This document shows positions 48,161 through 57,945 of a stretch of DNA of 64,000 nt, piece by piece. Below the pieces are notes generated by a model that saw nothing but the letters and a program-made list of their open reading frames with translations, ran no database searches and was not told the origin of the DNA. This DNA comes from Mesostigma viride (lineage: Eukaryota > Streptophyta > Mesostigmatophyceae > Mesostigmatales > Mesostigmataceae). Every line of letters begins with the position of its first letter. The first letter of the stretch is position 1. The translations under genes and the position numbers were made by a program. The stretch spans positions 866,585 to 930,584 of the forward strand of contig RPFO01000276.1 in assembly GCA_009746045.1 (NCBI GenBank), read 5' to 3'.

Positions 48161-48169
48161 GTCGTGCGC

Positions 48170-50600
48170 GAGGTCAAATTGAGTGGCAAGGTCCCACGCA
48201 GGCCTACGCCCGTCGGCATGGCAGGCGTCAATCGTCATCCTGCTACAGTAGCGGTGCCTTCTAAAATGCTGCTATCCCACGTAGACTGCATCTACAGTAG
48301 GTAACTGGAATAACGCGAAACTATCTTACCCAGCCGGCTGACAACAGATGGGATCGAGTTTATAACCGAACTGCGTAATTTGTCCCACTTCTCCACGAAG
48401 CCTACAGCGCAAATTTGAAGCAGGCAGGCAAAGAGAACCGTAAGGTCCTTACACTGATTTCCGAAGGGTACGGGTTGGCAGTGGCCCACCTGCATATATT
48501 GGGATTTAGATGCTGCGAGCGGGCAGCAGCCCAAAAAATGGCGACCCTAGGTGGACAGGTCATCAGGAGCGAGCATTGTGGCAACGGGATAACGTCGTCA
48601 ACGGACCTCTAGTGCTGCCGCTACTGTGCTATAGTCGGTATGGCACAATGCTGTAGGCGTCTGGCAACTTTTGGCCGTGGAGAAGGCCATTTTCGGCCAA
48701 GTCCGGACTAGTGGACCAGCTATAATGTTTAGGCTGCACGGTAATATCCCTACTAAATCTCTTATAATTCAACCCCCTTTTTCCTGTGGCGGTTTTTCCG
48801 TTCATCGCACCGTCCGTTCTTTTTCAGGGCATGCACTGGTGCCATGTGTCCTCCTCCCTCGAATTTCGCATTGGGCGAAAGTAGACTCCTTGGGCGGCAC
48901 GTTCAGTTGGCCGTTTACCATAAGACGACACGACAGTGGAGTCATTGGGCAGTGGGCGACAATGAGCTTCGGTGTATTCGGTGACTGTCTGCCGCCGGCC
49001 CAGCTACCGGCCCCGGTTGCTGGCCCTGCAAATGCTTCGGCATGCGCCGCCCGGTTGACCGGGGCTAGCAGCTGGGCCAGCAAAAAAGCCAGCGGTTGCC
49101 GGGCTTGGACGCCAGGGAGGCACGGTGACTGCCCCAGCTACTGCCCCGGTTAAATGCCGAACCATCCCGGAATCTAAGCCGCCCGGGCAAGAAAATTGCT
49201 TATTGTTTTAGGACCCTCGAACCATCTGGCCCTCGCGCTTTTCAAGCCTTTTGTGATAGGATGGAGGTTGGCTCTCCACCCTCCAGCCCTGGGGATCTGT
49301 GACTCTGCGCCACTATACTGGACATCCGACCATCCGACTCTCGATCCGGCTATATCCGGCTTTACCGCCATATCCGGCCATGCATCCGTCCTGCCATCTG
49401 GCCATAGCTGGCTCTTCGTCTCTACGGATCTGCAGCCTGCGGCGTCAGCGGCTCTTCGCCTTTACGGCCGTGTCCGGCTGTCTGGACGTCCGGCCCGCCG
49501 GGCCTCTGACCCTCCTGCCCGTTTAGGATCCTCCAACCATCTGGCCTTTCTGCACCTTTCCAGCCTTTAATTGCGACTGGATGGGAGTTGGCTCGCCGGC
49601 CCTGTGGCTCCGAGGGACTGCGGCTTGCCGTCCTGGCCATCCGCCTCTGTGGCTGTCCAACTGGCCTTTTGGCTCATCGCCTCACCGTTGCCTCTCTGGC
49701 CCTACCGCCTTACTGCCCTGCAGCCCTGCGGTTCTATGGCTTTGGGCTTCCGCCCTCCGCCTCTTCCCTTCGGCTCTACGCTCTCCACCCGGCCTCTGAC
49801 CTCCGGCTTTGCGGCTTTGTGCCTCTACGGCTTGGCCTCGGGCTCGGCGCCAGCTCTACGACTTTACGGCTTTTTGCCTTTACCCTGCAGCTCTGTGGCC
49901 ACACTGCCCTGCCGGCCCGAGTCTCCTGCCATGCATGATCCCCTCTGCCTGCTTGCCGACTCTGCGGCTCTATGGCGGTACGGCTTTCCGGCTCACCGCC
50001 CCTCCGGCCCTTTGGCTCTCCGGCCCGCCCGCCCGCCGGCTATCTTGGAACAGGACCACCTGACCGGCCTCCGTTGGACTTTGCCCCCCAACTCCTAATT
50101 CCCGATCGCTGCAATCTGTCTCTTGCGCCTTAAAATTAGGATTGGATGAACTTAAGTCGGCATGAATTACTTAGTGCGTAGATGTCGGTATGAAAACACC
50201 AAAAGACCCCCACTTTGCCTCCCTTGCTCCCTCTCCCTGGATGTCAGTGCTGGGGGTGGAAGGCATCCCCCCTTTAACTTATTTTTGTGTAAAACATGCA
50301 GGCACTGGGTGGTTGCACCCGGCGTGTATACATGTACATGACCGCCTGCCTTTCTCAAAATATCTGGTCCGATATAAATATTTACTTCGGGCGGCTTAAA
50401 TTTGATGCTGCAATCGAGTTGGGCCGGCTTGACGAGTGCTGTCGAATGGCATATAGAAGTCGTCAGAGGAGGAGGCCGGGGGCTTGCCTGCTAGCTTCTA
50501 ATTCTACTGTGAAGTTACATACCCGGGCATTGTAAGCTACAATATTTTTTTCCCGTGGATGGTGATCGTCGATCGATCTCGGCGGGTACGCCAGTATAAT
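48170..50600. other. Unassigned interval, partly low complexity
   Basis: No gene is supported. From about 49,400 to 50,080 the plus strand is a loose string of words such as GGCTCTACG, GGCTTTGCGGC and CCGGCC. It keeps several frames open without resembling a protein family. A (TAAG)n run lies near 50,602-50,660. Confidence 0.5.
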
Positions 50601-50647
50601 AGTAAGTAAGTAAGCAAGGACGCAGTCACGCGACAACTAATTAATTA

Positions 50648-50755
50648 AGTAAGTAAGTACTTGCGTCTCATGCACACGGGCTTGCCACGGAGTACTATGC
50701 TAATCTCAAATGTAGAAAAAATAATTACACGAAAGTTACAAATATCATCTGAATT
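50648..50755 (-). mobile_element. ACTT-tailed retroelement, 3' part
   Basis: Reverse-strand copy of the 3' end seen at 54,563-54,674, with the tail TAAGTAAGTAAGTACTTGCG at its 3' end (low coordinates here). In its sense direction it is preceded by the (GAATT)n tract. Confidence 0.7.
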
Positions 50756-50926
50756 GAATTGAATTGAATTGAATTGAATTGAATTGAATTGAATTGAATT
50801 GAATTGAATTGAATTGAATTGAATTGAATTGAATTGAATTGAATTGAATTGAATTGAATTGAATTGAATTGAATTGAATTGAATTGAATTGAATTGAATT
50901 GAATTGAATTGAATTGAATTGAATTG
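50756..50926. repeat. (GAATT)n pentanucleotide tract
   Basis: About 34 uninterrupted copies of GAATT, directly abutting the ACTT-tailed element end. Confidence 0.97.
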
Positions 50927-51099
50927 TAACATAACTCCGTTGGGAGTATTAAAAAAAATTAAATTAAATTATAACATGCCGCCGTGGGGAGGTCATGTAG
51001 CACATATTTCATGATGGATGGGGTGGAGGAAGCCGCGTGATCGAACTATCCTAACTCTATCTAGAAAATCCTAACTACACTACTCATCAAAACGCCTCC

Positions 51100-51640
51100 T
51101 CCGCTTGGGGGGAGTTGGGAGTATATGTAGCACATATCCCTGAGAAGGGGTATATGGCTTATAATACACTCTGGGCTACTTCCTGCAAGGGTAGGGTGTG
51201 AACTACACCTGCTCTGGGTGCACAAAGTGCACCTGCACACCACTATATATGGCTATCCTAGCACCTACCGAAAGGTGCTGGCTTAGTAGGGGGGAAGATC
51301 AGCATGGCTATACAAAGGCTGGCTAGGGCATGGCTTCTCAGATGAGAGTAACTCCCTGCATGGGCATGCACAGCATATAATAAAATATAAAGCTAGGCAT
51401 CATCTGGGGTGTGGCACGTCATAGGCACACATGTACATGATTAAATAATGCTAAGGCATCATCTGGTATAGGGCCTGTAGTAGGCGTACATGTACAAGGC
51501 CATGGCGCTAGGCCTGACTATTCTACACTACTACTGCTGTACGTATTCCCCTAAGCTGGGGCATCTGGAGGTGCTGGGGCCGGCGGGGGTCGCTTGCATG
51601 CCAGGGCTACTTGTGGCCGACGTAGATTCTGATCAGGACG
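51100..51640. repeat. Dispersed repeat, intact (empty-site) copy
   Basis: Blocks such as GTAGCACATATCCCTGAGAA, ACACTCTGGGCTACTTCCTG, GCACAAAGTGCACCTGCAC, GGCTAGGGCATGGC and GCCTGACTATTCTACAC recur in the same order at 52,750-52,874 and then 53,383-53,760, where the copy is split by an insertion. A third relative of its left edge (GTAGCACAT after an AAATTAAATT run) is at 46,460-46,510. The repeat may be part of a larger retroelement; I recognise no domain in it. Confidence 0.65.
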
Positions 51641-52478
51641 TAGATGGTCGCCCCGGCTTCCAGTACACCGGCTGCCCCGCCGCGGTCTGCCGGAGCTGGA
51701 GGTAGGTTGGCCATAGCTCCCGTCGCCGTTGTTGCTGCGCCAGGGTCAAGTCGTCGTCCAAGGTGAAGGGAGTCTTCTCGAGCCGCTTGCGGCGTCTGAG
51801 AAACGAAATCTTGTCCGATGGGCTCTGTGAGTGGCAGTGGAGGAGGGTGGAGGTGGCGGTGGAGATGTTGCGCAGCTCGGCAGTCAGCGTGCAACCCAGG
51901 GCTGCCACATCTGCAGCGAGGGGAGTCACGTGCTGCTCGACAGCGTCCTTAAGGAGGTCGCCGGGATGGTGGCGGTCACAGTGGTGGGCTTAAAGATCTG
52001 GGCGGCAGAGCGTCCGAGGAGGGAGCAGAGGGCGATTTGTTGCAAGTAGGGACGGGCGAGGTTGGAGATCTTTGCAGCCAGGCCGATCGTGCTGGCGCCT
52101 GACGGCAGGCAAAGGCCGCGGCCCTCCCGAATCTTGAGTGCGAAGCACAAATCTAAAAGCGTGTACGTCCCACGTCCCATGAAACAGGACGTGCAGCTGG
52201 TCATTCGGACTTTTCTGCCGAAAGTGCTCGTCGATGGTGAAATCTTGAACTGTTAACTGGCTGGGTGGCTTGGTGGGCTTTGGACGACTGCGACGTTTGG
52301 GCTCAGGAGAGGCCGACGGCAAGGCCGAAGAAGGGCCAGAATGTACCACTAAAGCTTGGGAAGTGGTGCTGCTGCCTTCCAGGCCGGGCGGCTGGACTCT
52401 AGGCGGAGCTTCTTGCGTAGCTTCAGGGCTCAGCGCTGCTGCTAAGCTGCATTGCGTCGAAGTGCGTTTGCTCGTCAT
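51633..52478 (-). pseudogene. Decayed open frame resembling a LINE ORF1
   Basis: On the minus strand one protein-like sequence continues through three frames. It starts near MTSKRTSTQCS, is Pro/Ser-rich, then has LTVQDFTIDEHFRQK, a middle part GASTIGLAAKISNLARPYLQ, and a basic C-terminal part LAQQQRRRELWPTYLQLRQT. The last segment resembles the nucleic-acid-binding tail of LINE ORF1 proteins. At least two frame changes (near 52,165 and 51,928) mean that it is not functional as read. The assignment is tentative. Confidence 0.35.
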
Positions 52479-52874
52479 GATATTGCGTAATCAGCTTCAG
52501 GAAAATAGATCAGCGTGTGCGTCTTAGAAAGACAAAGCGATTGTGATATTCACGGTTGAATTTGGTGCCCAAACGTGAAAGTTATGAGCTCCGCCGTCAG
52601 CCATGGCTACCTCGTGGCTCGTGGCGCGTGGGATCCAGTCTGCATCATAGCCTGTTAATTAATTAATAACCTTAAGCATAGCCTGTATAATAGAGAGTGC
52701 CTCTGGCCAAGCGCTTAATTTGAATGAAATTAAATGGAAACATATCTCCGTTGGGAGTACATGTAGCACATATCCCTGAGAAGGCCGAAGGGGCATATAT
52801 GGCTTTGAATGTACACTCTGGGCTACTTCCTGCAAGGGTCTACAGGGTGTCATGCAACTACACTTGCGCTCTGG

Positions 52875-53389
52875 ATTGTCGTCAGAAAGCAACAAACGTG
52901 AAAACGCTAGCTGCCCAAATCTGAGACTCCGCGGAACACTGTCAGAAAGTAAGAAAGCCTAGAATTCTACCAGCAAGGAATCGAACATAGGACCTTTGGC
53001 ATGCTTTCGCGGCTGTGTGAGTTTCCTGATCCGATGGCATCTCACTTAACGTTTCGAAACAGCCCAACTGCAAAAAACCTCTTCTTTACCGGAGAGGGGT
53101 GCCAATATGTCGATCCGATATTGCTGAATCTATAGAAGATGACTCACCACTAGACCTAAGTGCGCAGGAGTACTACGCACGGACCTACGCGATATTCTAG
53201 TATCGATCGCCGAAGTAGGCAGGTTGACCACGGCTGACACCTGGTTGTAGTGTGACGTACAAACCTAGAGGACGTAGCTGATACTAATAACTAATATCAA
53301 CCGATCTTACATTGTCTTCAGAAAGCAACAAACATGAAAACGCTAGCTGCCCAAATCTGAGATTCCGCGGATGCACAAAGTTGCTCTGG
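52875..53389. mobile_element. Non-coding element with 60 bp terminal direct repeats
   Basis: It splits a dispersed repeat whose uninterrupted copy is at 51,100-51,640. The sequence GCTCTGG flanks both sides (52,868-52,874 and 53,383-53,389) and is single in the empty copy, a probable 7 bp target duplication. Near-identical 60 bp direct repeats (52,875-52,934 and 53,311-53,370: ATTGTCxTCAGAAAGCAACA through GCTAGCTGCCCAAATCTGAG to CCGCGG) sit at the ends. Behind the left repeat is a tRNA T-arm complement (GGAATCGAACATAGGACC), then hairpins CCTCT-TCTTTACCGG-AGAGG and GTGCGCAG-GAGTA-CTACGCAC that match those at 26.2 and 26.6 kb. It has no coding potential. Confidence 0.72.
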
Positions 53390-53784
53390 CCATGCACAAA
53401 GTGCACCTGCACCACCATGATGTATCATCATGTACCTACTAAGTGAAGGCCTGGCATGGCGTGGAAGGTCATCATGGCTACTAAACAATGGCTAGGGCAT
53501 GGCCTCTCAGCAGAGAGTAGCTCTCTGCATAGGCAGATCTTAGCTTAATCATCCATGGCCCGGAGTCCCATTATAGGCAAAGCTTGGCTAAATTCTTGAT
53601 GCATCATCCATGGGGCCGGGAGTCCCGGCATTATAAGCGTGAGCCACGGGCTAGGCTAAGCCTGACTAATCTACACTAGACTGCTAATAATATATTCCCT
53701 GGCCGGACTGGGGTTGCTGGGGTGGCAGGGGGCGCCTGCAAGGGCTTGTGGTCGACGTGGATGACCTCCCCCCTCCAGCATACC

Positions 53785-55086
53785 GGTCCCCCCCCTGCAT
53801 GTCTGTGTGGACTAACAAGCAGAATTTACTAGCTGACCTAATTTATGCCGACGACATCACGCTCATCGAGAAGCCAGAGTCTGCCCAACTTTGGCTGGAC
53901 TGCCTGGCGCTCGAGGCTCGGGCGGTTGGTCTAGAAATCAGCCCCAAAACGGAGGCCCTGGCCCTCGGCATGGCAGGGCCCCCACCCACACTCCGCCTCT
54001 TAGACGATGCCGAGGTCAACTACCCTCCTTCAGGCCGCTTCAAGCTGCTCGGCAGTTGGCTTCCCGACTGCGAGGACGACATGACGACACGGACCGGCAT
54101 GGCATGGGCGCACCTCCTGATGACCCCCGCCGCTGGTGGAGCAACCCCGCCCTACCCCGGATCGTCAAGCGTGACCTCTTCAAGGTCGTCATTCTGACGA
54201 TCCTGACCTACGGCGCCGAGACGTGGGCACTGACGCAGGAGCTGGAGCAACGACTCGACGGCGCCGTCACCAAGATGCTGCGCAAGGCCCTTTGGTTTGC
54301 ACATTAGTAATGAGGATTTGTACGCTGATTTGCCCTATGTTTCCCACATTATTAGGCACAGGCGCCTGGGCCTAGCCGGGCACCTGGCCCGCACAGATCA
54401 GGTAGATACCTCACGCGGCCCGTTGCTAGCCAGGGTAGAAGTCCGCAGGTGGAGGTTATTGGTCCTGAGGATAGCCGCTACACTACCGCCTCGTCTGCCA
54501 TTACAGTAGAGGACAGCTCGGATGAGGATTACATCCCCATCTAGTGCTTAACGGTTGGGGGATGACGCAGACGATATTTGTTTAAACTTTTGTGTAATTA
54601 TTTTTCTAATGAGATTAGCATAGTACTCCGTGGCATGCCTTTGCGCATGACACGCAAGTACTTACTTACTTACTTAGATACCTCAGATAGACTAGCTGGC
54701 ACCAAGCCCGCCCAGCCTGGGCGATATGTCCTAACCTGGCGTGCCCCCGGCCGCGCGCGGCAGGGCCGCCACCCGTGGACATTTCGTGATAGACTCGGCA
54801 TGGACATGTGCTACACTAGACGTGACGGGCTCACCCCCGGGCAGCCTCCTGGTTTGTCTGTAATATGGAGGCAGATGGTGCGCAAGGATAGATGGCAAGT
54901 AGTGATGAAGGAGACCACCCCCAAGCCTGTGGGGGCTCCGCGTGTGACCAAGTATGGCATTCATAGCGATTCGGGCCGCGGTGCCCACACCCCTGTAACT
55001 AGGACCTAGATAGCTTATACCATCCATTCCATCCCATGTTCCCCTCCCACTGAGGACTTATGCTCACGTGACGCAGTCACGTGTCT
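53785..55086 (+). pseudogene. LINE reverse transcriptase, C-terminal part, frameshifted
   Basis: Remnant of a non-LTR retrotransposon polymerase. The catalytic box lies in LLADLIYADDITLIE, followed by GLEISPKTEALALGM, the region RFKLLGSWLPD, then after a frameshift near 54,120 LPRIVKRDLFKVVILTILTY with GAETWAL. It continues in another frame past a stop at 54,305 (SNEDLYADLPYVSHIIRHRR, LGLAGHLARTDQVDTS). The C-terminal tail resumes after the nested insertion at 54,686 (HPWTFRDRLGMDMC, IWRQMVRKDRW). The 3' end is TAATTAATTAATTAAT. The N-terminal half of the reverse transcriptase and the endonuclease are missing. Confidence 0.85.
54414..54674 (+). mobile_element. ACTT-tailed retroelement nested in the LINE, 261 bp
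   Basis: It is flanked by the 11 bp duplication TAGATACCTCA (54,403-54,413 and 54,675-54,685). Removing it together with one duplicate restores a continuous LINE reading frame, which proves insertion. It starts CGCGGCCCGTTGC, contains GGTAGAAGTCCGCAGGTGG, and ends with an ACTTACTTACTT tail. It encodes nothing obvious. The tail and a target duplication of this length suggest LINE-dependent mobilisation (a SINE or a 5'-truncated LINE). Confidence 0.85.
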
Positions 55087-55103
55087 ATTAATTAATTAAT
55101 TAA

Positions 55104-55400
55104 TGTCTGTGTGGCATGCTAGTTTTGATAATGCGACTTTCATGGTTTGTCACGTACCTTCCCCCGACCCGGCGCCTCTGGATGAGTTCCAAGCCTATCT
55201 GTGGCCACAGGACCATGGGGCAGCCCTACTAAAACCCCTAGGCTTTTGCTATGTCGAAGCCTTCTTGCACCCACAGCCGGGGATGCGCCGGATCGTTTTG
55301 GCGGGTCCGATCGATTGTGCACCCTGTGGCACGAAAATGCCTGCATGTCTGTGTGGCATGCTAGTTTTGATAATGCGACTTTCATGGTTTGTCACGTACC
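55104..55400. repeat. 58 bp block duplicated 239 bp apart
   Basis: ATGTCTGTGTGGCATGCTAG through GATAATGCGACTTTCATGG to GTTTGTCACGTACCTT is present at about 55,104-55,162 and 55,343-55,401. The first copy abuts the LINE tail. A (GCAT)n run follows at 55,517-55,551. From there to 56,280 no gene is seen. Confidence 0.8.
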
Positions 55401-56283
55401 TTGGCATGAGACATGACATGATTGCATGCGCGGACATGGAAGCAATCTAACTTATTAGCCCCGGGGGGAGTCGAGTGCGGGCGCCATCGCCCGGTGTGCT
55501 GTGCTTGCCAAACAGACATGCATGCATGCATGCATGCATGCATGCATGCATTGTGGCTGTCAACACGTGTGGATGCCAACTTAAGTTTTCCGAAATACAT
55601 AGAAGACATTATGGGCGTTCCACGACACGGGTAACTCTTCCGTATGCTCCACTTGGCATGATAACAAGGCCGGCACAGTCGACAGGTACGCCGTGTAATC
55701 CACCACCTGCAAGTTGCATGACCATAAACCATGCAAAACAGCAAGAAAAAGCAGAAAAGTTATTGAGAATCGCTAACCTTCCATCCATAATCATGCGCAC
55801 AAGAGTAAACCACCCATGCCTGGCTGAGAAAACTGCCTGGGCCGACCTCTAGTGCTTTAGCAAAGGCAACCCTGAACTGTTGATTTATAGACGCTACATT
55901 TACTTTTGCCAACAAATGTGTGCATTGGTTGGGGAATACCCAGCCCTAACTAGCGTCCTTTTCTATTTAGAGCACAGTATTGACGTATAAATGGGGTAGT
56001 ACCCCCCAACAAGTGCATATATAACTCACCAGACATGTCTCTTTGACGTTATTTAGTGCCTCCAATCATAAGTACAAGCATTGTGCGAATGGATTACAAG
56101 TGATATTATCATGTGTCAAATTTTAAGGGTTTTGGGGTGCCACCTGTTGCCTGCCTTTGATGGCAAGGAAAGGCGGTGGTCCCTGTCCCCTTCTTGATGT
56201 GCAGTGATCACTCAGGAATGAAAAACCTGTATACCTACTCAAGCAGTTTGTACCCCATGACTCTCCCAACGCAGGCATGTGAA

Positions 56284-57100
56284 TGAGTGAGTGAGTGAGT
56301 AAATGAATGAATGAATGAATGAATGAATGAATGAATGAATGAATGAATGAATGAATGAATGAATGAATGAATGAATGAATGGATGGATGGATGGATGGAT
56401 GGATGGATGGATGGATGGATGGATGGATGGATGGATGGATGGATGGATGGATGGATGGATGGATGGATGGATGGATGGATGGATGGATGGATGGATGGAT
56501 GGATGGATGGATGGATGGATGGATGGATGGATGGATGGATGGATGGATGGATGGATGGATGGATGGATGGATGGATGGATGGATGGATGGATGGATGGAT
56601 GGATGGATGGATGGATGGATGGATGGATGGATGGATGGATGGATGGATGGATGGATGGATGGATGGATGGATGGATGGATGGATGGATGGATGGATGGAT
56701 GGATGGATGGATGGATGGATGGATGGATGGATGGATGGATGGATGGATGGATGGATGGATGGATGGATGGATGGATGGATGGATGGATGGATGGATGGAT
56801 GGATGGATGGATGGATGGATGGATGGATGGATGGATGGATGGATGGATGGATGGATGGATGGATGGATGGATGGATGGATGGATGGATGGATGGATGGAT
56901 GGATGGATGGATGGATGGATGGATGGATGGATGGATGGATGGATGGATGGATGGATGGATGGATGGATGGATGGATGGATGGATGGATGGATGGATGGAT
57001 GGATGGATGGATGGATGGATGGATGGATGGATGGATGGATGGATGGATGGATGGATGGATGGATGGATGGATGAATGAATGAAGGAATGAATGAATGAAT
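56284..57100. repeat. (GGAT)n microsatellite flanked by (GAAT)n
   Basis: A short (GAGT)n is followed by about twenty GAAT copies (56,302-56,380), about 173 apparently perfect GGAT copies (56,381-57,073) and GAAT copies again. Roughly 690 bases of uninterrupted tetranucleotide is extreme. It lies just beyond the last confident methyltransferase exon. Confidence 0.97.
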
Positions 57101-57394
57101 CACATGCAACCCTGCCAGTGCCCTCAGCACATTTTTGACTGATTGAGGCCCCGTATGGTAGGGAACCCAGTCTCTGCACAAAAACCGGCGCTACGGACAG
57201 CCATGGCGATTCACATGCCCCCTAGGCCTCTATCACACGTGCACATCAGTGGACAGCCTGTCGCGCTCTGGAGAACATTCATGTCCCGATCAATGCATAC
57301 TTCATGCTCAGTGGGGTGTATGTGGGGTACACCCACGGGACAGCCAGAATGTAATGGAATGGGAACGGGACGGGCCATCCACTCGCACACATAC

Positions 57395-57885
57395 CAGTGT
57401 GCCCACGGGCAGCTCTTTGCCCAGCTTCGTCGCCACCTGCAGGCATAACTCGGGGGAGCACGCATGGCAGCCAGGGACATGGAGGAGAGATGTGGCCGCG
57501 AAGGCAAGGTGAGGCCTTGAGGAGACTTTCGAACCAATAGGATAGCAGGACTGTGGCTTGGGCAGGCGTGTAGATCAAGTTGATGACGAATAAGCCAAAA
57601 GCATGAGCACTTCGCCCCTCGATGCCTAAGCATGACGCGTGGGGCAAGGGGCCCCTGCCCACACAGGGAGTCCGGACCAGCCCGCGCACGTAGGCAACAG
57701 CTTCCACGTGGAGATAGAGAATGGCAAAACCTGTACGAAGGCCCAGGCATGCCCCCAGGCCAGCAATGGACACTGGGGTGGATCAGACCGGCACATAGTG
57801 CGGATGCGAGAGCGTGCCCTGTCAGCCATGTCTGCCACCACAGTGGCCACCGCCCCCGTTGTCCACACAGGTAGCAGCTTTGCGC

Positions 57886-57945
<60 letters not shown>

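Noticed and set aside
56123-57181. Frames of 230-350 codons reading SIHP or GWMD repeats
   Set aside because: Direct consequence of a stop-free GGAT/GAAT microsatellite; all six frames behave alike.
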